Source: Sulfuritalea hydrogenivorans sk43H
GTDB lineage: Bacteria; Pseudomonadota; Gammaproteobacteria; Burkholderiales; Rhodocyclaceae
Direction: 5' to 3'
Length of the DNA stretch: 64,000 bases
NCBI RefSeq assembly: GCF_000828635.1
Contig: NZ_AP012547.1
Span: forward strand, 124,001-188,000
Position numbers and translations under genes: made by a program. Under the pieces are notes generated by a model, which did no database searches, had not been told where the DNA came from, and saw nothing but the letters and a program-made list of their open reading frames with translations. Below, piece after piece: positions 8,360-16,910 of this stretch. Position 1 is the first letter of the stretch, and every line of letters starts with the position of its first letter.

Positions 8360-9649
8360 ATGTCCACTCCCCAACGCTCCGCGTCACTGGCCGAGGCCCT
8401 GCTCGGCGCGGCGCAATTGATTGCCGCCGTGCTCGGCGGGCGCAACTTCGATGTTGCGCTGGCGGTGTCGCCGCTCGCCGGCGTCACGCGCGCGGCGGCG
8501 ATGGACATCGGCTATACGGCATTGCGTGCCTATGGCCGCGGTGATTTCCTGCTGGGCCTGCTGCTGGAGAAGCCGCTGAAAGAGGCGGTCTTGCGCGGCC
8601 TGCTGCTGGCGGCGCTGGCGCGGCTGGAAGCACGGCCGGAGGAGGCGCATACCACCGTGGACCAGGCGGTGACGGCGGCATCGCAACTGGCGCGGGGCCG
8701 GTTCAAGGGTCTGGTCAATGGCGTGCTGCGCAGCTTCCTGCGCCGGCGCGAAGAACTGCTGGCGCTGGCGGATGCCGATCCGGTGGCGCGCTGGCGGCAT
8801 CCGGCGTGGTGGATCGCGCGCCTGCGACAGGATCATCCGGATCATTGGGAAAGCATCCTCGCCGCTGGCAATACGCATCCGCCGCTGTGCCTGCGCGTCA
8901 ACAATCGCCGTGTCGCCAGCGCCGACTTCTTGATCCGCTTGAATGCTGCAGGCATCGCGGCGCACGCGCTAGACGATACCGCGATCCTGCTCGACAAGCC
9001 GGTGCCGGTGGAGCGCATTCCGGGTTTTGCCGAAGGCTTGTGCTCGGTGCAGGACTGGGGCGCGCAGACGGCGGCCGGCTTGCTTGATGTGCAGGACGGC
9101 ATGCGCGTGCTGGATGCCTGCGCGGCGCCCGGCGGCAAGGCGGCGCATCTGCTGGAAACCGCGCTGGTCGACCTGACGGCGCTCGATGCCGACGCCGCGC
9201 GCGCCGCCCGCATCACCGACAACCTGCGGCGGCTGGGGCTGGCGGCGACCGTGAAGGTGGGCGACGCGCGCGCGGTCGATGCCTGGTGGGACGGCCGTCC
9301 CTTCGATCGCATTCTGGCCGACGTACCCTGCTCGGCCTCGGGCGTGGTGCGCCGCCACCCCGATGCGAAATGGCTGCGGCGCGAATCGGACATCGCCGGC
9401 TTCGCCGCGACGCAAAGCGCCATCGTCGATGCCCTGTGGCGTACTCTCGGCACAGGTGGCAAAATGCTCTATGCAAGCTGCTCGGTGTTTGGGGAGGAGA
9501 ATGCCCGTCAGGTGGCGGCCTTCGTCGGCCGCCATGCCGACGCAAGGCGTCTGCCGATACCGGGAACGACAACCCGCGATGCACAACTGCAACATTTGCC
9601 CGATGCCGAACATGACGGCTTTTATTACGCGCTGCTGCAAAAGGATTGA
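8360..9649 (+). CDS. rsmB: 16S rRNA m5C967 methyltransferase
   Basis: 429 residues, the family length. The N-terminal NusB-like RNA-binding domain spans about residues 1-140 (VLRGLLLAALARLE, KGLVNGVLRSFLRR). The C-terminal SAM-dependent domain has CAAPGGKAAHLLE (motif I), LADVPCSASGVVRRHPD (motif IV with its Cys) and YASCSVF (the catalytic Cys). It methylates C967 of 16S rRNA. It overlaps the DUF4390 gene and starts the rsmB-DUF4390-ntrY unit. A dispersed 25-bp motif lies inside at 8906, coding RRVASADF without an apparent indel. Confidence 0.96.
   Translation: MSTPQRSASLAEALLGAAQLIAAVLGGRNFDVALAVSPLAGVTRAAAMDIGYTALRAYGRGDFLLGLLLEKPLKEAVLRGLLLAALARLEARPEEAHTTVDQAVTAASQLARGRFKGLVNGVLRSFLRRREELLALADADPVARWRHPAWWIARLRQDHPDHWESILAAGNTHPPLCLRVNNRRVASADFLIRLNAAGIAAHALDDTAILLDKPVPVERIPGFAEGLCSVQDWGAQTAAGLLDVQDGMRVLDACAAPGGKAAHLLETALVDLTALDADAARAARITDNLRRLGLAATVKVGDARAVDAWWDGRPFDRILADVPCSASGVVRRHPDAKWLRRESDIAGFAATQSAIVDALWRTLGTGGKMLYASCSVFGEENARQVAAFVGRHADARRLPIPGTTTRDAQLQHLPDAEHDGFYYALLQKD
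8906..8930 (+). repeat. Dispersed 25-bp motif, copy 3
   Basis: Inside rsmB, coding the same RRVASADF peptide as the copy in fmt. The first 23 bases are identical to copy 1. Confidence 0.7.
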
Positions 9650-10205
9650 GGCCGGGCTGGCGCGGTTGGCGCTGGCGCTGCTGCTGCTGACGGCGTTCGC
9701 CGTGCAGGCCGGCAGCATCGAGCCGAAGCGCGCGGCGCTGACGCCGGGCGAAGACGGTTACGCGCTTTCCGCCGAGTTTGCGCTGGATCTCGGCAACCGG
9801 CTGGAAGATGCCGTGGCGCGTGGCGTGCCGCTATATTTCAACCTCGAGTTCGTGCTGGAGCGCCCGCGCAAGTACTGGGTCAACGAGCACGTCGTCACCC
9901 GCAGCCTGACTTACCGGCTTTCCTACAGCAGCCTGACGCGCCAGTACCGGCTGACCACCGGCAGCCTGCACCAGAATTTCGGCAGCCTGGCCGAGGCCTT
10001 GCGCGTGGTCGGCCGCATCGCCGCGCTGCCGGTGGTGGAAAAGGATGCGATCAAGGCCGGCGAATCCTACGAGGCGGCGGTGCGCCTGGCGCTCGACCGC
10101 AGCCAGTTGCCGAAACCCTTCCAGGTCGACGCCATCACCGATCGCGCCTTGCAGGTGGAGGCCAAGGTATTGCGCTGGCAGTTCGTCGCGCCGGTGACGC
10201 CATGA
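9612..10205 (+). CDS. DUF4390 family exported protein
   Basis: 197 residues. An N-terminal hydrophobic segment (LARLALALLLLTAFAVQAG) looks like a signal peptide or anchor, followed by the conserved DUF4390 region (VPLYFNLEFVLERPRKYW, LTYRLSYSSLTRQYRL). The start overlaps the end of rsmB; an ATG three codons upstream at 9603 is also possible. The last four bases overlap the ntrY start (ATGA). The family is nearly always found just upstream of ntrY in betaproteobacteria, which suggests an envelope role tied to that sensor, but its biochemistry is unknown. Confidence 0.88.
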   Translation: MTAFITRCCKRIEAGLARLALALLLLTAFAVQAGSIEPKRAALTPGEDGYALSAEFALDLGNRLEDAVARGVPLYFNLEFVLERPRKYWVNEHVVTRSLTYRLSYSSLTRQYRLTTGSLHQNFGSLAEALRVVGRIAALPVVEKDAIKAGESYEAAVRLALDRSQLPKPFQVDAITDRALQVEAKVLRWQFVAPVTP

Positions 10206-12322
10206 GGGTAGCGCTGGCGGTCGTTGCCGCACTGGGCGCGATTTTGCTGTTCCTGCTGGCCTCGGCCTCGGCCAACACCGCCTTGTTCGCCGAAAACTAC
10301 CCCTGGCTGCTGGCGATCAACGGCATTGCCGCGGTGGCGCTGGTGGTGCTGGTCGGCCTCAAGCTGCGGCGGCTGCGCCGCGATTTCAGGAGCGGCGTAT
10401 TCGGTTCGCGGCTCAAGTCGCGCCTGTTGCTGATGCTGTCATTGATGGCGGTGCTGCCCGGCGCGCTGGTGTATGGCGTGTCGATGCAGTTCGCGGTGAA
10501 GAGCATCGATTCCTGGTTCGACGTGCGCGTCGATGCCGCGCTCGAAGGCGGCCTCAACCTCGGTCGCAGCGTGCTCGATACCCTGCAGGCCGATTTGCTG
10601 GAGAAGGCCCGTGATGCGGCGCTCGACCTGGGCGACGATGCCTTCGTTACGCCGAGCCGGCTCAACCGCCTGCGCGAGCAGGCCGGCGCCCAGAGCGCAA
10701 CCTTGATGACGCTCTCCGGCCAGGTGCTGGGAAGCAGTTCGGGCGAACTGGGCAGCCTGCTGCCTTCGGTGCCGGCGCCCAGCCAGTTGCGTGCCGCGCG
10801 CAGCGGACGCGGGCTGGCGCTGATCGGCGATGCCGAGGGTGGCGGCCTGATGTTGCGCGCGCTGGCACCGGTGACCAGCAGTGGCCTCAATCTCGATCCG
10901 CGCATCCTGCAACTGACGCTGGCGGTGCCGGCATCGATCGCCAGAAGCGCGCAGAGCGTCGAGGCGGCGCACCGCGACTATCAGGAGCTGCAACTGGGCC
11001 GGGTGGGCTTGAAACGCATCTACACGCTGACCCTGACGCTGGCCCTGCTGCTGGCGCTGTTCGCGGCGATTGCGCTGGCCTTCTTTCTTGCCGAGCGCCT
11101 GGCGCGACCGCTGCTGATCCTCGCCGAAGGCACGCAGGCGGTCGCCAGCGGCGACTACACACCGCGCGCGACGGTGGAAGCTTCGGACGAACTGGGCGTG
11201 CTGACGCATTCCTTCAACAGCATGACGCATCAACTCAGCGAGGCGCGGGCGCAGGCCGAGCATCATCGCCAGGAGATGGAGGCGGCGCAGGCTTATCTGG
11301 AATCGGTGCTGGCAAACCTGTCCGCCGGCGTGCTGGCTTTCGACGTGCGCTTTCGCCTGCGCGCGGCAAATCGCGGCGCGACCGCGATCCTCGGCGACGA
11401 TCTGGCCGGCTTCGAACAGATGCGGCTGCAGGACTGGCCGCGCCACGAAACCCTGGCCGGGGCGATTCTCGGCGGCTTCGCGCGGCGCGGCGACGAGTGG
11501 CAGGAACAGCTCGAAATCGCGCGCCCGGACGGCATGCCGCAGGCGCTGCTGGTGCGGGGTACCGCCTTGCCGGGGGCGGGTGGCGGCGGCTACGTGGTGG
11601 TGTTCGACGACATCACGCGACTGATCGCGGCGCAGCGTTCCGCCGCCTGGGGCGAGGTGGCGCAGCGCCTGGCGCACGAGATCAAGAATCCGCTGACGCC
11701 GATCCAGCTTTCCGCCGAACGCCTGCAGCTCAAGCTGGCCGACCAGCTGACGGGCGCCTCGCGCGAATTGCTCGATCGCGCGACGCAGACCATCGTCAAC
11801 CAGGTCGAGGCGATGAAGAACATGGTCAATGATTTCCGCGACTATGCGCGCACGCCGCTGCCGCAGCTTGCCGCGGTCGATCTGCAGGCGCTGCTGGGCG
11901 AGATCCTCGGCCTCTACGAGAATTCGGCGGCCGCGATCGCCGTGGCGCCAGCGCCGACTCCCGTGCCGCCCGTGCTGGCCGACGCCAACCAGTTGCGGCA
12001 GGTGCTGCACAACGTGTTGACCAATGCGCAGGATGCGCTGGGTGGCGTGGCCGATGCGCGCATCACGATCGCCGTGGCGCAGGAAGCGGCGCGCGCGCGG
12101 CTGACCGTCAAGGACAACGGCCCGGGCTTTCCGCCGCAGATCCTGTCGCGCGCCTTCGAGCCCTACGTCACCACCAAGTCGAAGGGCACCGGGCTGGGCC
12201 TGGCGATCGTGAAGAAAATCGTGGACGACCACGGCGGCGAAATTCGCCTGACGAACAACAATGGCGGCGCGGTCAGCATCTGGCTGCCGCTGGCGGTGCA
12301 GAATGCGGGAAAGGGAGCTTAG
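10202..12322 (+). CDS. ntrY: Nitrogen-regulation-type sensor histidine kinase NtrY
   Basis: 706 residues. Three or four membrane segments lie in the first ~310 residues (two near the N-terminus, one near 75-95, one near 275-305), then a HAMP linker, a PAS segment around 370-470, the HisKA box with LAHEIKNPLTPIQLSAERLQ, and a HATPase domain with VKDNGPGFP and KGTGLGLAIVKKIVDDHGG. It senses an envelope or redox cue and phosphorylates NtrX. It overlaps DUF4390 by four bases and is separated from ntrX by a 150-bp repeat element. A 25-bp motif copy is inside at 11938. Confidence 0.95.
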   Translation: MRVALAVVAALGAILLFLLASASANTALFAENYPWLLAINGIAAVALVVLVGLKLRRLRRDFRSGVFGSRLKSRLLLMLSLMAVLPGALVYGVSMQFAVKSIDSWFDVRVDAALEGGLNLGRSVLDTLQADLLEKARDAALDLGDDAFVTPSRLNRLREQAGAQSATLMTLSGQVLGSSSGELGSLLPSVPAPSQLRAARSGRGLALIGDAEGGGLMLRALAPVTSSGLNLDPRILQLTLAVPASIARSAQSVEAAHRDYQELQLGRVGLKRIYTLTLTLALLLALFAAIALAFFLAERLARPLLILAEGTQAVASGDYTPRATVEASDELGVLTHSFNSMTHQLSEARAQAEHHRQEMEAAQAYLESVLANLSAGVLAFDVRFRLRAANRGATAILGDDLAGFEQMRLQDWPRHETLAGAILGGFARRGDEWQEQLEIARPDGMPQALLVRGTALPGAGGGGYVVVFDDITRLIAAQRSAAWGEVAQRLAHEIKNPLTPIQLSAERLQLKLADQLTGASRELLDRATQTIVNQVEAMKNMVNDFRDYARTPLPQLAAVDLQALLGEILGLYENSAAAIAVAPAPTPVPPVLADANQLRQVLHNVLTNAQDALGGVADARITIAVAQEAARARLTVKDNGPGFPPQILSRAFEPYVTTKSKGTGLGLAIVKKIVDDHGGEIRLTNNNGGAVSIWLPLAVQNAGKGA
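11938..11962 (+). repeat. Dispersed 25-bp motif, copy 4
   Basis: Inside ntrY in the linker before the ATPase domain, coding AVAPAPTP. Two to three mismatches to the consensus (see 3058). Confidence 0.5.
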
Positions 12323-12326
12323 CGCG

Positions 12327-12477
12327 AACTATCTCGTTCGAAGCGACGGGAGATGGTCGAGCGAAGCGAACTGAGCAGAAGCCTCCCCGCGAGGGGAGGA
12401 TGGGAGGGGCGGGCCTTTAATTCGCCTTTCGTGTGTTTCATCATCGGCGGGTGACTCTCGCTGTCATGAAAGTTAGG
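12327..12477. repeat. Dispersed ~150-bp intergenic element, copy B
   Basis: This fills the ntrY-ntrX gap. It contains CTCGTTCGAAGCG, TCGAGCGAAGCGAACTGA, the perfect hairpin CCTCCCCGCGAGGGGAGG with a GCGA tetraloop, GATGGGAGGGGCGGGCCTTT, AATTCGCCTTTCGTGTGTTT, and ends GTTAGGAA. The final AGGAA serves as the ntrX ribosome-binding site. Very similar to the copy at 13719. Confidence 0.85.
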
Positions 12478-12479
12478 AA

Positions 12480-13715
12480 ATGCCGAAGATACTGGTGGTC
12501 GACGACGAGGTTGGGATACGCGAACTGCTCTTCGAAATCCTGCGCGACGAGGGACACGACGTCCAGCTGGCGGAAAACGGCGCGGCGGCGCGGGCAGCGC
12601 GCGAAGCCGGTCGCCCCGACATGGTGCTGCTCGACATCTGGATGCCCGATACCGATGGCATCACGCTGCTGAAGGAATGGGCCGGCAACGGCCAGCTCAA
12701 CATGCCGGTGGTGATGATGTCGGGCCATGCCACGATCGACACGGCGGTGGAAGCGACGCGCATCGGTGCGCTGGATTTCCTCGAAAAGCCGATCGGCATG
12801 CAGAAGCTGCTGGCGGCGGTAAAGAAGGCGCTCGAGCGCAGCGCACGCCATGTCAATGGCGGCCTCTCGCTGGGCGCCTTCGCCCGCCCCGGCCCGCTGC
12901 GCGACCTCAAGCGCCGGCTGGATCAGATACTGGCCAAGAGCCCGCTGCTGCTGCTGCGTTCCGCCCCCGGCGGCATCGTCGAACTGGTGGCGCGCACGGC
13001 GCAGGTGGCGGGCAAGCCGTGGATCGATCTGGCGCACGATTCCAACCCCTTGAGCATCGAGGTGCTGCAGCGTGCCGCGGGCGGCGTGCTGTGGTGCGAG
13101 GAACTGGCGCGGCTGACCCGGCTGCAGCAGAAGAACCTGCTGTTCGCCGCCGAGCGCCTCGACCGCTACAGCCTGCGCCTGGTGGCGGCGACCACACAGT
13201 CCAGCGCGGAACTGGCGGCGCTGGGCTGGGACGAAGCCGGCCTCGCGCGCCTGTTCGAAACCGGCCTCGGCGTGCCCAGCCTGGCCGAACTGAAGGACGA
13301 GGTGCCCGACATTGCCGCGCATCTGTTGACGCAACTGATGGAAAGCGACGAGATTCCCCTGCGGCGCTTTTCCAGCGCGGCGCTCAATGTCCTGCGCCAG
13401 CATGCCTGGGGCGGCGGCTATGGCGAACTCAAGTCGGCGGTGAAGTCGCTGGCACTGGCCAGCCTCGGCGAGGAAATCGGCGAGGACGAGGCGCTGCAGC
13501 TGCTGGCCCCGGCCGGCGAACCCGGCCTTGCGCCGGCGGGCCTTGCGCCGGAAGTCATCGAGCTGCCGCTGCGCGAGGCGCGCGAGGCCTTCGAGCGCAT
13601 GTACTTCGAATACCATCTGGCCAAGGACGGCGGCAACATGACGCGCCTGGCGGAAAAGACCGGGCTGGAACGCACACATCTGTATCGCAAACTGAAAGAT
13701 CTCGGACTCCGTTGA
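12480..13715 (+). CDS. ntrX: NtrX-like response regulator with degenerate AAA+ domain
   Basis: 411 residues. An intact receiver domain (KILVVDDEVG, phosphoacceptor Asp52 in VLLDIWMPDTDG, Lys in FLEKPIG) is followed by a reduced central domain and a C-terminal Fis-type helix-turn-helix (GGNMTRLAEKTGLERTHLYR). The Walker A site is replaced by LLLRSAPGGIVEL, the GAFTGA sigma-54 contact loop is absent, and the Walker B site reads GGVLWCEEL. The protein should therefore not hydrolyse ATP or open sigma-54 promoters by the usual route. It more likely acts as a simple DNA-binding regulator phosphorylated by NtrY. Confidence 0.9.
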   Translation: MPKILVVDDEVGIRELLFEILRDEGHDVQLAENGAAARAAREAGRPDMVLLDIWMPDTDGITLLKEWAGNGQLNMPVVMMSGHATIDTAVEATRIGALDFLEKPIGMQKLLAAVKKALERSARHVNGGLSLGAFARPGPLRDLKRRLDQILAKSPLLLLRSAPGGIVELVARTAQVAGKPWIDLAHDSNPLSIEVLQRAAGGVLWCEELARLTRLQQKNLLFAAERLDRYSLRLVAATTQSSAELAALGWDEAGLARLFETGLGVPSLAELKDEVPDIAAHLLTQLMESDEIPLRRFSSAALNVLRQHAWGGGYGELKSAVKSLALASLGEEIGEDEALQLLAPAGEPGLAPAGLAPEVIELPLREAREAFERMYFEYHLAKDGGNMTRLAEKTGLERTHLYRKLKDLGLR

Positions 13716-13718
13716 CGT

Positions 13719-13872
13719 GATATGACTTGTTCGGAGCGGCGGGTGATATTCGAGCGAAGCGAGCTGATCAGAAGCCTCCCCGCGAGGGGAGGATGGGAGG
13801 GGCGGGACTTTAATTCGCCTTTATTGCGTTTCATAATTAAATGCGCCGTGTTACTGCTGCTCGAAAGTAAGA
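13719..13872. repeat. Dispersed ~150-bp intergenic element, copy C
   Basis: This fills the ntrX-trkA gap. Shared blocks: CTTGTTCGGAGCGGCGGGTG, TCGAGCGAAGCGAGCTGA, CAGAAGCCTCCCCGCGAGGG and its hairpin partner, then GGGAGGGGCGGGACTTTAAT. The final third is more diverged from copy B. Confidence 0.85.
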
Positions 13873-13876
13873 AACC

Positions 13877-15304
13877 ATGAGAATCGTCATCCTCGGTGCC
13901 GGCCAGGTCGGTGCCTCCGTGGCCGAGGCGCTGGCCTCGGAAATCAACGACGTTACGGTTGTCGACCAGAGCAGTACCTGCCTCGCGCAGCTGGCCGACC
14001 GTCTCGATGTGCGCACCGTGACCGGCAATGCGGCCTTGCCCTCGGTATTGCGCAGTGCCGGCATCGAGGATGCCGAAATGCTGGTGGCGGTGACGCAGTC
14101 GGACCAGACCAACCTGGTCGCCTGCAAGATCGCGCGTCACATGTTCAACGTGCCGACCCGGATCGCGCGCCTGCGCGGCGCGGACTTCCTCGCCGACGAA
14201 GCGTTGCTCGCCGACGACATGTTCGCCGTCAGCCACGCAATCTGTCCGGAGCAGGAGATCACCGACTACATCGCCCGGCTGGTGGCGTTTCCCGAGGCGC
14301 TGCAGGTGCTCGAATTCGCCGATGGCAGGGCGACCCTGGTTTGCGTGCGCGCCTATGAAGGGGGGCTGCTGGTCGGCAAACAGATCCAGTCCATGCGCGA
14401 GCACCTGCCGCCGCAGGTTGATGCCCGCATCGTGGCGATTTTTCGCGAGCACCAGCCGGTCGACCCCACCGGCAGGACGGTGATCGAAGCCGGCGACGAG
14501 GTCTTCCTGCTGGCGGCCAGAGAACATATCCGTCCGGTGCTGCGCGAATTGCGGCGCATGCAGGAGCCGGTGAAGCGGATCATGATCGCCGGCGGCGGCA
14601 ACATCGGCGCCCGCATCGCCGGGGCGCTGGAAATGAATCACGAAGTCAAGGTCATCGAATGCGATGCGCGCCGTGCCGAGGCCATTGCCGCGCGCTTCAG
14701 GGATGCCCTGGTGCTTTGCGGCGAGGCGACCGACGAGAACGTGCTGGCACAGGAAAACATCGACGAGATGGACATGTTCCTCGCCCTGACCAATGACGAC
14801 GAGGACAACATCATGGCCGCTTCGCTGGCCAAGCGCCTGGGCTGCAAGCGCGTGCTGGCGCTGATCAACCGCCGCGCCTATGCGGACATGGTGCAGGGCG
14901 GGCCGATCGACATCGGCCTCTCGCCGGCGCAGGTCTCCATCGGCTCGCTGCTGACGTTCGTGCGCCATGGCGACGTGGCGCGGGTGCATAGCCTGCGCCG
15001 GGGCGCCGCCGAGGCGCTGGAACTGATCGTGCATGGCGACCGCGACAGTTCGAAGGTGGTCGGCCGCCGCATCGCGGACCTGCCGGTGATCAAGGGCGCG
15101 CATATTGGCGCCATCCTGCGCAAGGGCCCGCCGAAGACAGCCTTGCAGGACGGCATCCCGGTGACGGTCTCGGGCGACGAGGTCATCATCCCGCATCACG
15201 ATACGACGATCGAGGCCGGCGACCATGTCGTGGTGTTCTGCACCCGCAAGGCACAGATACCGCAGGTGGAAAAGCTGTTCCAGGTCAGTGCCAATTTCTT
15301 CTGA
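13877..15304 (+). CDS. trkA: Trk potassium uptake, NAD-binding peripheral protein
   Basis: 475 residues in the usual duplicated layout: RCK-N (MRIVILGAGQVGASVAEAL), RCK-C, a second RCK-N (IMIAGGGNIGARIAGALEMN) and a second RCK-C that ends with DHVVVFCTRKAQI. It binds NAD(H) on the cytoplasmic face and gates the TrkH channel. trkH follows after 18 bases. The upstream gap is entirely made of a dispersed element, so any trkAH promoter must lie in or before it. Confidence 0.96.
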   Translation: MRIVILGAGQVGASVAEALASEINDVTVVDQSSTCLAQLADRLDVRTVTGNAALPSVLRSAGIEDAEMLVAVTQSDQTNLVACKIARHMFNVPTRIARLRGADFLADEALLADDMFAVSHAICPEQEITDYIARLVAFPEALQVLEFADGRATLVCVRAYEGGLLVGKQIQSMREHLPPQVDARIVAIFREHQPVDPTGRTVIEAGDEVFLLAAREHIRPVLRELRRMQEPVKRIMIAGGGNIGARIAGALEMNHEVKVIECDARRAEAIAARFRDALVLCGEATDENVLAQENIDEMDMFLALTNDDEDNIMAASLAKRLGCKRVLALINRRAYADMVQGGPIDIGLSPAQVSIGSLLTFVRHGDVARVHSLRRGAAEALELIVHGDRDSSKVVGRRIADLPVIKGAHIGAILRKGPPKTALQDGIPVTVSGDEVIIPHHDTTIEAGDHVVVFCTRKAQIPQVEKLFQVSANFF

Positions 15305-15322
15305 GCACGGGACAGCCTGACC

Positions 15323-16777
15323 ATGGAACGCTACTACCCGGTGGTTCGCGTCTTCGGCGTGCTGCTGATGGGTTTTGCGCTGGCCATGCTGGTGCCGCTG
15401 GTTGTTTCCTGGTCGCTGCATGACGGCGCCGAATCGGCCTACGACGAAGCCTTCCTGCTCACCTTCGGCACCGGTGCGACGCTGTGGTGGGCGGCGCGCC
15501 GAGAGAAGCGCGAACTCAAGGTGCGCGACGGCTTCCTCATGGTGGTCATGGTCTGGTCGCTGTTGCCGGTGTTTGCCGGGCTGCCATTGATCCTGCATCT
15601 CGGCGTGTCCTTCACCGATGCCTACTTCGAGGCAATGTCGGGGCTGACCACTACCGGCTCCACCGTGCTGTCGAATCTCGACACGCTGCCACTGTCGATC
15701 AATCTCTGGCGCGGGATGATGGTCTGGCTGGGCGGCATGGGCCTGATCGTGCTGGCCGTGGCCGTGCTGCCGCTGCTCGGCATCGGCGGCCGGCAGATGT
15801 TCAAGGCCGAAACGCCGGGACCGATGAAGGATTCTCAGTTGACGCCGCGCATGACACAAACCGCCAAGGGGCTCTGGGCCGTCTATGCGGGCGTGACCGT
15901 GCTGTGCATCTTCAGCCTGCGTTGGGCCGGCATGAGCTGGTTCGATGCCGTGATGCACGCCTTCACCACCATGGGGCTGGGCGGATTTTCCAGTCACGAT
16001 GCGAGCTTCGGTTACTGGAATTCGCCGCTGATCGAGGCCGTGACGATCGTGTTCATGCTGGCGGCCGGGATGAACTTCGCGACCATGTTCCTCGCGCTGC
16101 ACGGGCGTTCCTTCCAGCCCTACCTGCGCGATCCGGAAGCGCGCTGGTTTCTCGGCGTGACGTTCGCCAGCGTGCTCGGCATCGCGATTTACCTGTGGGC
16201 AATGGGGACCTACCCGGAGTTCATGACGGCCCTGCGCCATTCCGCCTTCAACGTCGTCTCGATCGCCACCACCACGGGCTATGCCAGCGTCGACTACAAT
16301 TTGTGGCCCTTCTTCGCGCCGCTGTGGATGCTGTTCCTCTGCAGCTTCGTCACCAGCGCCGGGTCCACCGGCGGCGGCATCAAGATGATCCGCGCCATCA
16401 TTCTCTACAAGCAAGTGTATCGGGAACTGCTGCGCGCGATGCACCCGAACATTGCCTGGCCGGTGCGCATCGGCGACAACCCGGTGCCGCACAACATTCT
16501 GTTTGCCGTGCTGGCCTTCGGCTTCATGTACATGGCCAGCATTGTTTCGCTGACCCTGCTGATGTCGCTCTCCGGCCTGGACATCGTCACCGCCTTCTCC
16601 GCCGTGGTCGCCAGCATCAACAACACCGGACCGGGATTGAACCAGGTCGGTCCGGCGACCACCTACGAAATCCTGACCGATTTTCAGACCTGGGTATGCA
16701 GCTTCGCCATGCTGCTCGGCCGGCTGGAGATCTTCACCTTGCTCGTGGTGCTGACACCGGCCTTCTGGCGGCGCTAG
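15323..16777 (+). CDS. trkH: Trk potassium uptake membrane subunit
   Basis: 484 residues with about ten membrane segments and four half-conserved selectivity loops, for example EAMSGLTTTGSTVLSNLD, FTTMGLGGFSSHDASFGYW and VTSAGSTGGGIKMIR. This is the pore-forming K+ translocating subunit that works with the TrkA gating ring. It sits directly downstream of trkA and ends the ntr/trk stretch. The GGGIKMIR segment is typical of the family. Confidence 0.95.
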   Translation: MERYYPVVRVFGVLLMGFALAMLVPLVVSWSLHDGAESAYDEAFLLTFGTGATLWWAARREKRELKVRDGFLMVVMVWSLLPVFAGLPLILHLGVSFTDAYFEAMSGLTTTGSTVLSNLDTLPLSINLWRGMMVWLGGMGLIVLAVAVLPLLGIGGRQMFKAETPGPMKDSQLTPRMTQTAKGLWAVYAGVTVLCIFSLRWAGMSWFDAVMHAFTTMGLGGFSSHDASFGYWNSPLIEAVTIVFMLAAGMNFATMFLALHGRSFQPYLRDPEARWFLGVTFASVLGIAIYLWAMGTYPEFMTALRHSAFNVVSIATTTGYASVDYNLWPFFAPLWMLFLCSFVTSAGSTGGGIKMIRAIILYKQVYRELLRAMHPNIAWPVRIGDNPVPHNILFAVLAFGFMYMASIVSLTLLMSLSGLDIVTAFSAVVASINNTGPGLNQVGPATTYEILTDFQTWVCSFAMLLGRLEIFTLLVVLTPAFWRR

Positions 16778-16796
16778 AACTTTGGTCGGAGGCGAA

Positions 16797-16890
16797 CACG
16801 GCTGCATGCCCTTGGCTTTGCATGCCGGGGATGCCCCTTCGGGGGCCGGCAACTCCGCTTCGCGGGCAGGCAGTGCGATAATTCGTCTTT
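16797..16890. repeat. Hairpin element R2, intergenic copy
   Basis: Between trkH and hemE. TGCCGG and CCGGCA enclose CCCC-TTCG-GGGG, giving a stem with a one-sided bulge (16823-16851). A second small hairpin CCGCTTCGCGG follows at about 16855. A related element sits in the mak-like gene at 24148. The copy lies just upstream of the hemE start region. Confidence 0.6.
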
Positions 16891-16910
16891 GCCTCGCCGG
16901 ATAGCACCTT

